64,000 nucleotides of DNA from NCBI GenBank assembly GCA_014192545.1, contig BJHL01000001.1, forward strand, positions 230,380 to 294,379. Direction: 5' to 3'. This stretch comes from Phycisphaerae bacterium (GTDB taxonomy: Bacteria > Planctomycetota > Phycisphaerae > Phycisphaerales > UBA1924). The position numbers were made by a program, and so were the translations under genes. Below, one piece after another: positions 35,527 to 45,210 of the stretch; within the stretch, counting starts at the first letter, position 1, and the number at the start of each line of letters is the position of its first letter. The notes below the pieces were generated by a model, which did no database searches, was not told the DNA's origin, and saw only the letters and a program-made list of their open reading frames with translations.

Positions 35527-38031
35527 ATGGCTATCCGCCGCTGGGCACAACATCGTTTTTCGGTTCGCACGGTTTTTGCGGGAAGCGTGACGTGGCGGCT
35601 GCTGTGTGCGCTTGCGGCGTGTGCGGGGCTGCCGCGCGCGCTGGTGGCGCAGACGGTGGAGCAGGCGCCGCAGCCGGTGACGGTTGATCCAGCGCTGGAG
35701 CCGTTTGCGGGTCGGCCTGTGCGGCAGGTGATTTTTCAGAAGCCCGGGCCAGCGAAGGCTGATGGGTCGGCGGGTGAGCCGGTTGCGATTGATGCGGCGA
35801 TTGAGGAGCTTTCGCGCAATCAGTTGCGGCTGCGCGAGGGGTTGGCGTTTGATGCGAGCACGGTGACGGATGATTTGTCGCGGCTGAATCGGCTGGGGCG
35901 ATTTCGCACGGTGCGAGCGGATGTGCAGCCGCTTGCGGATGGCGGCGTGAATCTGTTGTACACGGTGCGGCCGCAGCCGATCATTACGGCGGTGCAGACG
36001 GTGGGGAACAATGAACTGACGGACTCGGAATTGAGCAAGGAGATTGGGCTGCTGGAAGGGACGGCAGTTGACCGCACGCAGCTTGATCGGGCGGCGCGGC
36101 GCATTGAGGCGTTGTATCGCGAAGAGGGATACTTCAATGTCTTGGTGACGATTGACGAAAAGGAACTCGATGAGACGGGCGCGCTGGTGTTTCGCGTGCG
36201 CGAGGGTGTGCGGACGGCGGTGACTGGGATTCGTTTTGTGGGGAACAACTCCATCAGCGAGGATGAGCTGGATGGACAGATTGAAACCAACGTCAAGAGT
36301 TTGCTGATTTTCCGCGGGCTTTTGGATAACGATCAGCTTGAGAGCGATGTCGCGAAGATTGTGAAGTACTACAAGGACCGCGGCTTTATTGATGTGCGTG
36401 TGGGCACGATTGTGACGCCCAGCCAGGATGGGCGCGAAGCGATTGTGGACTTTGTGATTGAAGAAGGTGCTGTGAGTGTGCTGCGCGATGTGAAGGTGGT
36501 GTACGCCGATGGCGATGACGAGGTGTATACACCTGAGCAATTGGTGGGGCTCATGCCGCTCAAGCCGGGATCGGTGTATCGCGATGACTTGCTGAAGAAG
36601 AGCATTGAAGCGGTGCAGGCGGCGTATGGAAAGCTTGGCTATGCGGATGTGAAGGTGAATCGCCGTGAACTGCGGGCACAGGATGGATCGAATCAAGTTG
36701 ATTTGCTGCTACAGATTGACGAAGGTCGGCGCTTTCGCACGGGCGTGATTGAAGTGATTGGCAATCGGCTGACGCGCGATGATGTGGTGCGTCGGCATGT
36801 GCTGCTCAAGCCCGACAGGCCATTGGATTCGACGGTTGCGAAAGAGACGCAGACGCGGATTGAGAAGCTGAACTTGTTTGACCCGCGCAGTGTCAACGTT
36901 GCGGTGCAGCCGGAGAGTCCGGACAATCCCGGTTACCGCGACGTGGTCGTCGAAGTTGCGGAAACCAACACGGGTTCGTTCAACATCGGTGCAACTGCCG
37001 GCAGCGACGGCGGCATCTCGGGCTTGTTCAGCATTACGCAGCGAAACTTTGATGTGCAGGACACGCCCGACACGCTGGGCGAGTTCTTCACGGGTGATGC
37101 ATTTCGCGGCGGTGGGCAGACATTCAACATTTTGCTCAGTCCGGGCGATCGTGTGCGGAATTTTCAGATCAGTTTGACTGAGCCGAGCATGTTCGACACG
37201 GACTATGCGGGTTCGGCGCGCGTGTATTACCGGCAGCGTGTGTACGGGGCGTATGACGAGAATCGCGCGGGCGGGCAGTTTGCGCTGAGTCGGCGCTTTG
37301 GCAGCTTGTGGACGGTGAATGCACCGCTGCGATTGGAGCAGGTGGAGATTCGCAACATTGATGCGGATGCGCCGACGGAGTATTTTGATGCGGCTGAGAG
37401 CAAGTTCCTGAATTCGATCGGACTGAACCTGGTGCGGACGAGTTTGGATCGCAATACGTTCCCAACGGCGGGATATCGCATTCAGGCGGGCATCGAGCAG
37501 TTTGGGTTGCTGGGTGAAGATCAATTTACGGTGCTGAACGGCGAGCTTGCGCAGTATTTTGAACTGGAAGAAGACGTGCTGGGTCGCAGCACGACACTGC
37601 TGCTCAAGACGCAGGCCAGTTACATTCCTGGTGCGGAAGATGTCGCGCCGTTTTATGAGCGGCTGTATTTGGGCGGGCAGAACTTCCGCGGGTTTGCGTT
37701 GCGTGGGGCGAGCCCGGTGGGTATTCGCAACGACACGGGCGGCGTGTCGGATGACTCGGTGGGCGGCAACTGGTTGTTCTTTGCGGGTGCGGAACTGACC
37801 AAGCCTTTGTATCAGGATTTTCTGGCGGGCGTGTTATTTGTGGACTCGGGCACGGTCGAGCGCGATTTTGGTTTCAGCGAGTATCGCGTGTCGGTGGGCT
37901 TTGGTGCGCGGCTGGTCATTCCGCAATTGTCGAATGTGCCGCTGGCGTTTGATTTTGGATTTCCGATCATGAAGCAGGAGACGGATCGCGATCGGCTGTT
38001 TACGTTCACGCTGGAATTGCCGTTTAATTGA
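35527..38031 (+). CDS. bamA: Outer-membrane protein assembly factor BamA
   Basis: 834 residues, about the usual length. Signal region 1-45, ending near ALVAQ. The periplasmic part holds a series of POTRA domains (repeated patterns such as ITAVQTVGNNELTDSELSKEIGL, VTGIRFVGNNSISEDELDGQI, VLRDVKVVYADGDDEVYTPEQL, RTGVIEVIGNRLTRDDVVRRH); the C-terminal half from about 500 is the 16-strand barrel with the lid-lock-like LYLGGQNFRGFALRGASP and terminal FTLELPFN. It folds and inserts outer-membrane proteins, so this organism has a true outer membrane. First gene of a run with ompH/skp, lpxD, lpxC. Ribosome site is weak. Confidence 0.93.
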   Translation: MAIRRWAQHRFSVRTVFAGSVTWRLLCALAACAGLPRALVAQTVEQAPQPVTVDPALEPFAGRPVRQVIFQKPGPAKADGSAGEPVAIDAAIEELSRNQLRLREGLAFDASTVTDDLSRLNRLGRFRTVRADVQPLADGGVNLLYTVRPQPIITAVQTVGNNELTDSELSKEIGLLEGTAVDRTQLDRAARRIEALYREEGYFNVLVTIDEKELDETGALVFRVREGVRTAVTGIRFVGNNSISEDELDGQIETNVKSLLIFRGLLDNDQLESDVAKIVKYYKDRGFIDVRVGTIVTPSQDGREAIVDFVIEEGAVSVLRDVKVVYADGDDEVYTPEQLVGLMPLKPGSVYRDDLLKKSIEAVQAAYGKLGYADVKVNRRELRAQDGSNQVDLLLQIDEGRRFRTGVIEVIGNRLTRDDVVRRHVLLKPDRPLDSTVAKETQTRIEKLNLFDPRSVNVAVQPESPDNPGYRDVVVEVAETNTGSFNIGATAGSDGGISGLFSITQRNFDVQDTPDTLGEFFTGDAFRGGGQTFNILLSPGDRVRNFQISLTEPSMFDTDYAGSARVYYRQRVYGAYDENRAGGQFALSRRFGSLWTVNAPLRLEQVEIRNIDADAPTEYFDAAESKFLNSIGLNLVRTSLDRNTFPTAGYRIQAGIEQFGLLGEDQFTVLNGELAQYFELEEDVLGRSTTLLLKTQASYIPGAEDVAPFYERLYLGGQNFRGFALRGASPVGIRNDTGGVSDDSVGGNWLFFAGAELTKPLYQDFLAGVLFVDSGTVERDFGFSEYRVSVGFGARLVIPQLSNVPLAFDFGFPIMKQETDRDRLFTFTLELPFN

Positions 38032-38142
38032 GAGGCGTGGGGAGCGGCGCGGAGCAAGTTTTGTTCGCGAAACGCGAGCGGATCTGGTACGTATACTGGT
38101 TACTAACAACGCGATGGGAGTCGCGTTTTGAGGGCTAATCGC

Positions 38143-38787
38143 ATGCAAGCGCGTTTTCAATCGTTGCGTCGGATGAGTTCGGCTTTGATCATTGGTGCAG
38201 CCACGGTGGGCGGGTGCGCGATGCTGGTGAACGCGGTGCCTGCGGCGGTTGCGCCTGCGCCGGTGCCTGTCACGGTTGGGCTGGTGAACCTTGAAGTGCT
38301 GATGAACAATCTGACAGAACTGAAGGATCGCAACGCGGAAGTGCGCGTGGTGCGAGACGAAGGGCTTGCGAAGCGCGATGTGCTGGCGGAAGAAGTGAAG
38401 GCTCTGGAGACAGAGCTGAGCACGTCTGTGCCCAAGAACGACATGAAAGAACGCGTCCGGAAACTGGGTGAACTGGCCGAGAAGCGGCAACTGCTCAAGG
38501 TTCGCAGCGAAGGGTTCAACGCGCAGCTGGATGTGATCAATTCGCAGATCATTCGCGAGTTGTACGCGAAAGTGAACAAGACGATTGAAGAGTTTGCCAA
38601 GCGCGAGGGTTACTCGATGGTGCTGCTGGATGATCGCGGCATTGAACTGACGCAGCAGATGACGAGCAACGAAGTGAACCAGGTGATTTTGAGCAAGCGG
38701 ATTTTGTTTGCTGATGGCAGCCTGGACCTGACCGAACGCATCGCGACCGTGATGAACAACGAGTATGGCGCGGCGAAGACCAAGTAA
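38143..38787 (+). CDS. OmpH/Skp-like periplasmic chaperone
   Basis: 214 residues. N-terminal hydrophobic signal ([16 protein letters not shown], possible lipobox GGCA), then a short beta part ([18 protein letters not shown]) and a long helical hairpin (about 55-145) typical of Skp/OmpH, ending [13 protein letters not shown]...[13 protein letters not shown]. The family keeps unfolded outer-membrane proteins soluble on the way to BamA; the position right after bamA supports this. ATG at 38143 preferred; a GAGGG lies 9 nt before; a TTG at 38128 is an alternative. Sequence identity to Skp looks low, so a symbol is not assigned. Confidence 0.8.
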   Translation: MQARFQSLRRMSSALIIGAATVGGCAMLVNAVPAAVAPAPVPVTVGLVNLEVLMNNLTELKDRNAEVRVVRDEGLAKRDVLAEEVKALETELSTSVPKNDMKERVRKLGELAEKRQLLKVRSEGFNAQLDVINSQIIRELYAKVNKTIEEFAKREGYSMVLLDDRGIELTQQMTSNEVNQVILSKRILFADGSLDLTERIATVMNNEYGAAKTK

Positions 38788-38834
38788 TCTGCCTGCTTAT
38801 TGGCTCAGAACAGTCGGCCCGAAGTAAGACCTGC

Positions 38835-39854
38835 GTGGCACACTCCCCCACTACCAGCTTGACGGTTGCCCATCTCGCGTCGCTGACGGGCGCGACGGTG
38901 GCTGGTGACGGCACGCTTGTCATCTCACGCGTTGACACGTTTGATGCGGCTGGCGAAGGATGCTTGACGTTTGTGCGTTCATCGTCGTTCGCGCAGCGAT
39001 GGAACGCGTGCGGAGCGACGGCCGCGCTGATTACAAAAGATTTGGTTGAGACCGCTGGCGTGCAGTTTGCGAACAAGGCTTTGCTGGTTGTTGGCGATGT
39101 TGATCTGGCGATGATTGAGGTGCTCGGGGCCTTCACGCCGGCAGCGACTGCTCGGCCGGCGGGTGTGCATGCGACGGCGGTTGTTGATGCGACGGCGAAA
39201 GTTGCGGCGAGCGCGCATGTCGGGCCAGGCTGCGTGATTGAGGCGCATGCTCAGGTGGGTGAGCGCGCGGTTTTGATTTCACAGGTGACTATTGGCTCGC
39301 ACGCGAAGATTGGTGATGGCACGGTCCTGCACAGCGGCGTGCGCGTGCTGGAGCATTGCGAGATTGGCAGGCTGTGCATCTTGCATGCCAACGTGGTGAT
39401 TGGAGCCGATGGGTTTGGTTATCGCCCGCGGCCTGATGGCAAGGGGCTTCTCAAGATTCCGCACATTGGCAATGTGGTGATTGGTGACGATGTCGAGATT
39501 GGTGCATGCTCGTGCGTGGACCGCGGGAAGTTTGGCGCAACGACGGTGGGCAGCGGCACCAAGATTGACAACTTGGTGCAGATTGGTCACAACTGCGTGA
39601 TTGGCCGCTGCTGCATTTTGTGCGGCAGTACCGGGCTGGCGGGCAGTGTCACCGTTGGTGACGGCGTGATCTTCGGCGGCGGGGCGTGCATCGCAGACAA
39701 CTTGAACATTGGCAGCGGTGCGAAGATTGCTGGCATGGCGGGCGTGATGAATGATGTGCCGGCGGGCGCGACGTACGTCGGTGCTCCGGCAATGCCAGCG
39801 GGCGAGTGGCGACGCATGCAGGTGCAGATGCGCAAGCTGGGGCGCAAGAGCTAG
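38835..39854 (+). CDS. lpxD: UDP-3-O-acylglucosamine N-acyltransferase
   Basis: 339 residues. Third committed step of lipid A synthesis: transfer of a 3-hydroxyacyl chain from acyl carrier protein to the glucosamine 2-amino group. N-terminal domain (1-100) binds uridine; from about 105 hexapeptide repeats form the left-handed beta helix ([22 protein letters not shown]...). Conserved segments [32 protein letters not shown] (which contains the catalytic His region) and [24 protein letters not shown] are intact. GTG start at 38835. In cluster with bamA and lpxC. Confidence 0.92.
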   Translation: MAHSPTTSLTVAHLASLTGATVAGDGTLVISRVDTFDAAGEGCLTFVRSSSFAQRWNACGATAALITKDLVETAGVQFANKALLVVGDVDLAMIEVLGAFTPAATARPAGVHATAVVDATAKVAASAHVGPGCVIEAHAQVGERAVLISQVTIGSHAKIGDGTVLHSGVRVLEHCEIGRLCILHANVVIGADGFGYRPRPDGKGLLKIPHIGNVVIGDDVEIGACSCVDRGKFGATTVGSGTKIDNLVQIGHNCVIGRCCILCGSTGLAGSVTVGDGVIFGGGACIADNLNIGSGAKIAGMAGVMNDVPAGATYVGAPAMPAGEWRRMQVQMRKLGRKS

Positions 39855-39904
39855 ACTGTGTGCGGCGAGAATTCGTGCTGCGAAACGGCAAAGGGAGCAT
39901 GCAC

Positions 39905-40822
39905 ATGGCGATGTTGACCAGAGCGGTTGGGCCGTTTGCAGGTGTGGGTTTGTTTACGGGCGTGCGCAGCAGTTTGCGATTTTTGCCAGCGGCGAAGGAT
40001 ACGGGCATTCGCGTGCAGCGATTGGGGTTTGATCAAGTTGCGACGCAGCGGGCGCTGGTAAAGCATGTTGTGAGTGATAGTGCATGGGCTGGGCCTGCGG
40101 CACCGCTGGTGCGGAACACGACGCTGATGGTTTCGGCGGAGCCTGCGGGCGCGAGTGCGAAAGACGCGAGCAAAGTTGCGGCGACGATTGAGCACGCGAT
40201 GGCGGCTCTCGCTGGGCTGCATGTGTGGGATGCGGTGATTGAGATTGATGCGGCGGAGGTGCCGATTCTGGATGGGAGTGCGAGGGAGTTTGTCGAGGGG
40301 CTGCGCGAGGCGGTTGTGGTTGGCGAGGCAGGCGATGAGCCACAGCCCATTGTGCTGACGCGGCGCGTGGAAGTGCGAGAGAAGGACGCGAGCATTGTGG
40401 CTGAGCCGGTTGCGAGCATGCGCGATGCGATAATGACGTACAACCTTGATTTTGCTGGGCGGGGCAGCGTGGGGGCGCAGACGTATTCGTGGCGCGGCGA
40501 GAGCGATGTGTTTGTGGGTGAGATTGCGGCGGCGCGGACGTTTGGATTTCGCAGCGAAGTTGAGTATGCGCGGCGCGCGGGGCAATTTGCGTGGCTGAGT
40601 GAGCGCGAGATGGTTGTGTTTGATGACACGCCAGCGAAGGCGGGGGTCAGTGTGCCTTTGCGATTTACGGATGAACCTGCGCGGCACAAGTTGCTGGATT
40701 TGATTGGTGATCTTGCGCTGCTGGGCGCGCCATTGCAAGCAAGGGTGATGGCGAGCAAGAGCGGGCATGCGTTGACGCATGCGCTGTGCCGGGAAATTGT
40801 GGCAGAAGCACGAGCCAAATGA
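39905..40822 (+). CDS. lpxC: UDP-3-O-acyl-N-acetylglucosamine deacetylase
   Basis: 305 residues, matching the usual length. Zinc-dependent first committed step of lipid A synthesis. Zinc ligands by position: His97 (TIEH, with Glu96), His261 and Asp265 (RHKLLDLIGDL), and the catalytic Lys262 equivalent. Other landmarks: GPFAGVGLFTG at the N-terminus and the R(T)FGF loop. The start is ATG 39905, 7 nt after AAGGGAG; ATG 39899 would overlap that site, and a longer frame to 39806 would overlap lpxD. Gap to lpxD is 50 nt. Having lpxC next to lpxD in the bamA cluster is a departure from the E. coli order. Confidence 0.92.
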   Translation: MAMLTRAVGPFAGVGLFTGVRSSLRFLPAAKDTGIRVQRLGFDQVATQRALVKHVVSDSAWAGPAAPLVRNTTLMVSAEPAGASAKDASKVAATIEHAMAALAGLHVWDAVIEIDAAEVPILDGSAREFVEGLREAVVVGEAGDEPQPIVLTRRVEVREKDASIVAEPVASMRDAIMTYNLDFAGRGSVGAQTYSWRGESDVFVGEIAAARTFGFRSEVEYARRAGQFAWLSEREMVVFDDTPAKAGVSVPLRFTDEPARHKLLDLIGDLALLGAPLQARVMASKSGHALTHALCREIVAEARAK

Positions 40823-40847
40823 AAAACCGCGTTGCTGGGCAACGCGG
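40821..40847 (-). terminator. Intrinsic terminator reading leftward
   Basis: Stem CCGCGTTGC / GCAACGCGG with a TGG loop; on the minus strand it is followed by TTTTTC. It lies just beyond lpxC and serves the minus-strand gene that ends at 40956; on the plus strand the T-run is absent. Confidence 0.75.
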
Positions 40848-40955
40848 CGGTAGACGTGTGATGAGAAGAAGTGCGGAGTGCTGAGTGCGTTCACGAACAG
40901 TTGCTTGCTCAGTTTGCAAGCAAGCTCTCTGTAAACAGGCTTTGCTCAACACTGC

Positions 40956-41921
40956 TTACTGCGGAATCATGATGAGGCAGTGACGCACCCATTCCTTGCG
41001 CTGGTCGATGGTCAGCACATCGCGAAGCGGACGAAGGGCGGCGATCTTGTCAGCTTTGGTGCTTGCGGCCTTCACGCTTTCGCTCACTTTGGCGAGTTCG
41101 GACTTCTTGCCTTCATCCAAGCCTTCCATCATGCCGACGACGGTGTCGAAGTTCTCGGCAGCGGCGGCTTTGGCTTGGTTGTAGATGAAGATGTATTCTT
41201 CGATTGATCCGTTCTTGAGCAAAGCGGCGGCTCGTTGCATCGAGACACGGGCTTGCTGGGTCGAGTCAAGGCCTTCGGTGGGCGCGGGGTTGATGGTCAG
41301 CGTGTAGTCGCGGATGATCTTGTTGGCGGTGAAGGCGAATTGCACGGGCGTGAGCTTGCCAGTGTCGCGAAGTTCTTCAAGCAGGCTCTTGGGAGCGGCG
41401 GGCGGCAGGAAGGGCTTCGTGACTTCCAGCAATTGCTTGATGCTGGCGGCATCTTTGAAATCAACGCGTTCGAACACGCCGTCGTCGACGCGTTCGAGCA
41501 GGTCGATGTTTGAGACCAGCACGTTCTGGACGTTGAGCGAACGCTCAGCGAGAATGGGCTTGATGTCTTCGAAGAACTTGGCTTTGTCTTCGATGGTCGG
41601 GTTGACGCGAAGAGCGGCGAGCTGAATGGGCTCGGACAAGGGCTTGAAGTTGCCGGCTTCGTCTTTTTGTGCGAGGGACTCGAAGGGCAGGTCGGGCAGG
41701 ACGATCTGGGCCTGCTTGGGCTGGGCTTGCACGGGCTGGGCTTCAACCGGCTGAGCCTCGGGGCGAGCGGGCGGGACGGGCATCTTTTCGATGTGCTCGT
41801 CGACCGGCGCGACCTGAGCGGGCGGGGGCGTGACAACTTGCGACCACACCGGGGTGGCCAAAGAGACAACACCGGCAAAACCAGCAGCAACAAACGGCAT
41901 CAACGCCTTAGAAACGTGCAT
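40956..41921 (-). CDS. Secreted unknown protein with Pro/Gln/Ala-rich linker
   Basis: 321 residues. Signal peptide about 1-28 (LMPFVAAGFAGVVSLATPVWSQ), then a proline-rich linker (VTPPPAQVAPV, VPPARPEAQPVEAQPVQAQPKQ) of about 45 residues, and a mostly helical C-terminal domain (about 95-320). No motif is recognised; no metal or catalytic cluster is evident. ATG at 41921 with AAAGGG 7 nt upstream. The terminator at 40821-40847 lies about 110 nt downstream. It is divergent from nothing close; recA is also leftward, with its own terminator between. Confidence 0.68.
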   Translation of the reverse strand: MHVSKALMPFVAAGFAGVVSLATPVWSQVVTPPPAQVAPVDEHIEKMPVPPARPEAQPVEAQPVQAQPKQAQIVLPDLPFESLAQKDEAGNFKPLSEPIQLAALRVNPTIEDKAKFFEDIKPILAERSLNVQNVLVSNIDLLERVDDGVFERVDFKDAASIKQLLEVTKPFLPPAAPKSLLEELRDTGKLTPVQFAFTANKIIRDYTLTINPAPTEGLDSTQQARVSMQRAAALLKNGSIEEYIFIYNQAKAAAAENFDTVVGMMEGLDEGKKSELAKVSESVKAASTKADKIAALRPLRDVLTIDQRKEWVRHCLIMIPQ

Positions 41922-42067
41922 GAAAGGCCCTTTCTGTCGCGCGCGCGACATGCTTGTCGCCGACGCGTTGTGGATGATTCACCGGCTGCGCGGGTGCGCT
42001 TCGCGGGATTGGGGACGAGGAGGCAATTATCGGCGGGGTGGACGAGCCGGTTGATATAGTGCGAAAT

Positions 42068-42096
42068 GAAAAACGCCCCGGCTTATGACCGGGGCG
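42068..42096 (-). terminator. Intrinsic terminator after recA
   Basis: Stem CGCCCCGG / CCGGGGCG with a 7-nt loop (CTTATGA on the plus strand); read leftward it is followed by TTTTTC. It sits 44 nt past the recA stop. Confidence 0.85.
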
Positions 42097-42139
42097 AAAA
42101 AGCCTGGTTTCGCAACGCAAGCGACTGCGCTGCTGGGGT

Positions 42140-43339
42140 TTACTCCTCGTCGGGAGCTTCGTCGTCGTCGCCTTCTCCGGGAGCTGGCACGCCTGGCTTG
42201 GCGTTTTGGGCCAGTTTGGCGGCCAGCACCAAGGCGCGGACTTCTCTGAAGAGTTCGGGGTTGCCCTTGAGGAAGGCCTTGGCGGCTTCGCGGCCTTGGG
42301 CGATGCGCATGTCGCCGTAGCTGAACCAACTGCCGGACTTTTGCACGACTTCCATCGTGACGGCCAGGTCGAGCAGGTCGCCACTGGCGGAGATGCCTTC
42401 GTCGTACATGATGTCGAATTCGGCATCGCGGAAGGGCGGGGCGATCTTGTTCTTGACGACGCGGGCGCGGGTGCGGCTGCCGACCGTGACTTCACCTTCT
42501 TTGATGGCGCCGGTGCGGCGGACGTCGATACGCACGCTGCTGTAGAACTTGAGGGCGCGGCCGCCGGTGGTGGTTTCGGGGCTGCCGAACATCACGCCGA
42601 TCTTTTCGCGGATTTGGTTGATGAAGACGACGGTGCATTGGCTGCGATTGATGACGCCTGTGAGCTTGCGCATGGCTTGGCTCATGAGGCGGGCTTGCAG
42701 GCCCATGGAGGCGTCACCCATTTCGCCTTCGATTTCGGCCTTGGGAACCAGGGCGGCGACTGAGTCGACGACGATGAGATCGACGGCGTTGCTGCGGACG
42801 AGAAGCTCGACGATTTCGAGGGCTTGTTCGCCGTTGTCGGGCTGGCTGACGAGCAAGTCGTCGATGTTCACGCCGATTTTGCGGGCCCAGGAAGGATCGA
42901 GGGCGTGTTCAGCGTCGATGTAGGCAGCGACGCCGGCTTCTTTTTGGGCGTGGGCGGCGACGGTGAGAGCGAGGGTGGTTTTACCGCTGCTTTCAGGGCC
43001 GAAGATTTCGATGATGCGTCCGCGGGGAATGCCGCGACCGCCCAATGCGAGGTCGAGGGAGATGCTGCCGGTGGAGATGCCGGGGATGCTGTTGAAGGCA
43101 TCCTCGTCCATCTTCATGATGGTGCCTTTGCCGAAGGTTTTGTCGATTTGGACGAGCGTCAGGTCGAGGGCGCGACGCTTTTCTTTGTCCATGACGGCGA
43201 CGGGCGGGGCTTTTTTGCCGCGTGAGGCGTCGCTGCTGCCTGCGGTAGAACCAGTGGCAGTGGCTTCGGAGGTTGATTTTTCGGATTGGTTGCCGCCACG
43301 AGCGCGCGAGCGCCCATCTTTCACTTCGACGTCGGCCAT
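42140..43339 (-). CDS. recA: Recombinase RecA
   Basis: 399 residues. Strand exchange and SOS co-protease. Walker A GPESSGKT (114-121), Walker [11 protein letters not shown], the FGKG start of the core, loop L1 ([22 protein letters not shown]), loop L2 region ([29 protein letters not shown]) and the acidic C-terminal tail ([11 protein letters not shown]) are intact. A low-complexity N-terminal extension of about 50 residues ([22 protein letters not shown]) is longer than in E. coli RecA. The ATG at 43339 has AAAGGA 8 nt before. RecA also drives cleavage of S24 repressors such as the one at 17707, a possible functional link. Confidence 0.96.
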   Translation of the reverse strand: MADVEVKDGRSRARGGNQSEKSTSEATATGSTAGSSDASRGKKAPPVAVMDKEKRRALDLTLVQIDKTFGKGTIMKMDEDAFNSIPGISTGSISLDLALGGRGIPRGRIIEIFGPESSGKTTLALTVAAHAQKEAGVAAYIDAEHALDPSWARKIGVNIDDLLVSQPDNGEQALEIVELLVRSNAVDLIVVDSVAALVPKAEIEGEMGDASMGLQARLMSQAMRKLTGVINRSQCTVVFINQIREKIGVMFGSPETTTGGRALKFYSSVRIDVRRTGAIKEGEVTVGSRTRARVVKNKIAPPFRDAEFDIMYDEGISASGDLLDLAVTMEVVQKSGSWFSYGDMRIAQGREAAKAFLKGNPELFREVRALVLAAKLAQNAKPGVPAPGEGDDDEAPDEE

Positions 43340-43569
43340 GGGCCACGTCCTTTCTGAGTTGTCGGGCCGACGCCGCCTTGACGGAATCAGACACCCAAGC
43401 TTCAACAGTGCAGGGCCGGGGGCGAGTATCCAAACTCAACACACCTCCGCATCTCGGGGCGGCACTGGGCGCATGCCAAGATGGAAGAAGTTTACCAGAA
43501 ACCGAATAGGCGTCAAGGGGGTTGTTTGGTTTTTTGTACGGGTTTTTGTAAGTCGAGTAGTGACATGCA

Positions 43570-43935
43570 CTAGCGCGACCATTGGTAGATGTGGCGTTCG
43601 AAGAAGTCGGGCTGGTCGGCGAACTTCACGAGTTTTTGCATGGAGAAGGCGTTGGGAGAGATGATGTAGACCTTGCGTGCGCATGGGGGAGCGTACGGAT
43701 GGCGGCGGGGGGTTGATTGTCGGCGGGACGGTTCTATGCTTTGGGATCGGAGTCCGTCGCCACGGACGGTTGTGCTGTCGGCAAGATTGCTGGCGGGGCA
43801 GCCTGAGGGGCGGCGAGGAGCGATCTGCCTGGAAACTGCCTGGAACTTGGGCAGAAAACAGGGCTTTGGGTGTTTGGGTTTTGCTAAGCGTTGGCTTATG
43901 CGGGCTCGGCACACGCGGCGTGTAGGATCGTTCAA
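43570..43935 (-). pseudogene. Possible gene remnant (only the C-terminal 35 codons look coding)
   Basis: The last part, KVYIISPNAFSMQKLVKFAD and then QPDFFERHIYQWSR, has natural amino-acid order and the codon pattern of local genes, whereas everything before it in the frame is Arg/Pro/Ser-rich and has no plausible start with ribosome site. It may be the tail of a lost or frameshifted gene. I cannot assign a family. Confidence 0.25.
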
Positions 43936-44174
43936 TTCTCCTGCGAAGGGTTGTCGCGAGCTGCTTCTAAGCAGTTGCGATCAGAGCCTTTGCGTCATGC
44001 CGCGGCGACCGGATCGCGATGCTTTCGTGACGAATTCTCGTCCAAGGCACCACGGGCGGAGACTGCGAATGTCTTGCTTTGGTGGTTTGGATGTTGGATT
44101 TCACGAAAGGAGAACGCGACGGTCTGAAGCGTTTGGACAATCTCACACGAAGTATGTGCCATCAAGGTTGCGAA

Positions 44175-44202
44175 GTTGTCGGGTTTGGGTTGTCGGGTTT
44201 GG
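44175..44202. repeat. Perfect tandem 14-nt repeat
   Basis: GTTGTCGGGTTTGG occurs twice in direct tandem, 64 nt before the tRNA gene. It is not in a coding region. Role unknown; possibly a polymerase-slippage product. Confidence 0.7.
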
Positions 44203-44266
44203 CCGATACGGCTGATAGGTTTGGCTTCGCAACTGACCTGTTTACGGCTTGAAGATGCCCGTGGAT

Positions 44267-44337
44267 AGACCGATGGTGTAACGGTAGCACAGCAGTTTTT
44301 GGTACTGCTTGTCTAGGTTCGAATCCTAGTCGGTCTG
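44267..44337 (+). tRNA. tRNA-Gln (anticodon TTG)
   Basis: 71-nt cloverleaf: acceptor arms AGACCGA / TCGGTCT with discriminator G, anticodon stem GCAGT/ACTGC with loop TTTTGGT (anticodon TTG, reads CAA), and T-arm containing GGTTCGAATCC. The 3' CCA is not encoded (followed by CTTTTTT, which may be its terminator). It stands alone between the gene-poor stretch and the glmU-like gene. Confidence 0.93.
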
Positions 44338-44397
44338 CTTTTTTCGGCGACGTGCTTTGTGTGACTTTGCGACTGCTTTGGATCATCGCCTGACGCG

Positions 44398-45210
44398 ATG
44401 AACCACACTGGTACAACAACTGCCATTATTCTCGCCGCTGGTAAGGGCACGCGGATGCGTAGCGACCTGCCCAAGGTTGTGTTTGAGATTGGCGGTCGGC
44501 CCATGGTGTGCAGCGTGGTGGATGCGTGCCTGGCGGCGGGCTGCACGCGGATTGTGGTGGTTGTGGGGCACAAGCAAGAATTGGTGCGGTCGGCACTGGC
44601 GAGCTATGGCGAGCGGGTGGAATACGCAGTGCAGGATCAGCAGTTGGGGACGGGGCATGCAGTGACGTGTGCAGCGGGGTTGTTTGAGCGCGAGCGGCAG
44701 AGCAAAGGTCACAACGTGTTTGTGTTGTGCGGAGATGGGCCGCTGATTCGCAAGGCGACGCTGGACACGGTGCTGAACAAGCATGCGGGCAGCAAGGCTG
44801 ATGCGACGCTGGCGACAGCGGTGATTGATGACCCCAGTGGCTATGGACGCATTGCTCGCGATGCGAGCGGGCGGTTTGTGGCGATTGTCGAGCAGAAGAA
44901 CTGCACGAGCGAGCAGCTTGGCATTCGCGAAGTGAATCCGAGTTACTACTGCTTTGATGTCAAGAGCTTGTTTGAGGCGTTGCCGCGTGTGACGCGTAAT
45001 GCGCTGACGAATGAGTATTACTTGACGGATGTCCCCGCGCTGCTGATGAGCGGTGGCGGGCGCGTGGAAGTGATTGAGGCGGTGCCGGCGGAGGATGTGC
45101 TATCCATCAATACGCCGGAGGATTTGGCGAAGGTTGATGCGATTTACCGGATGAGGCAGGAAGCCAGCCGCCACGGAGTGGCGGCCCACCAACACAAAGG
45201 ACACTCGTAA
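44398..45210 (+). CDS. GlmU-like UDP-sugar pyrophosphorylase, nucleotidyltransferase domain only
   Basis: 270 residues matching the N-terminal half of GlmU: LAAGKGTRM with the KxxK-like PKV, QLGTGHAV, LCGDGPLI, DDPSGYGRI, EVNPSYYCFD and NALTNEYYLTD. This domain makes UDP-N-acetylglucosamine from UTP and GlcNAc-1-phosphate, the precursor of peptidoglycan and lipid A. The left-handed beta-helix acetyltransferase half of GlmU is absent, so GlcN-1-P acetylation must be done elsewhere. The last 18 residues (ASRHGVAAHQHKGHS) are encoded by a REP-like hairpin and are probably not conserved. Its TAA overlaps the ATG of prs, so the two are coupled. Confidence 0.88.
   Translation: MNHTGTTTAIILAAGKGTRMRSDLPKVVFEIGGRPMVCSVVDACLAAGCTRIVVVVGHKQELVRSALASYGERVEYAVQDQQLGTGHAVTCAAGLFERERQSKGHNVFVLCGDGPLIRKATLDTVLNKHAGSKADATLATAVIDDPSGYGRIARDASGRFVAIVEQKNCTSEQLGIREVNPSYYCFDVKSLFEALPRVTRNALTNEYYLTDVPALLMSGGGRVEVIEAVPAEDVLSINTPEDLAKVDAIYRMRQEASRHGVAAHQHKGHS
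45167..45190 (-). repeat. REP-like hairpin (GGTGG-type), copy 3, inside the glmU-like gene
   Basis: Minus strand: GGTGG, GCCGCCAC, loop TCC, GTGGCGGC, a perfect 8-bp stem. It encodes the last codons of the pyrophosphorylase and ends 18 nt before the stop. The inner GCCAC-TCC-GTGGC matches copy 1. Confidence 0.82.

Larger units (their letters stand above)
43340..44266. other. Gene-poor stretch between recA and tRNA-Gln
   Basis: About 930 nt. It holds the recA leader, a possible gene remnant (43570-43935) and a perfect 14-nt tandem repeat at 44175-44202. I found none of the diagnostic segments of rnpB, tmRNA, SRP RNA or rRNA. Open frames here have atypical composition. A non-coding RNA cannot be excluded. 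Confidence 0.5.

Noticed and set aside
35140..36696. Leftward open frame opposite bamA and the dockerin tail
   Set aside because: Crosses a terminator and two good rightward genes; composition is antisense-like.
43673..44215. 180-codon rightward open frame between recA and tRNA-Gln
   Set aside because: Arg/Cys/Gly-rich random composition, no ribosome site, and its end overlaps the tandem repeat.
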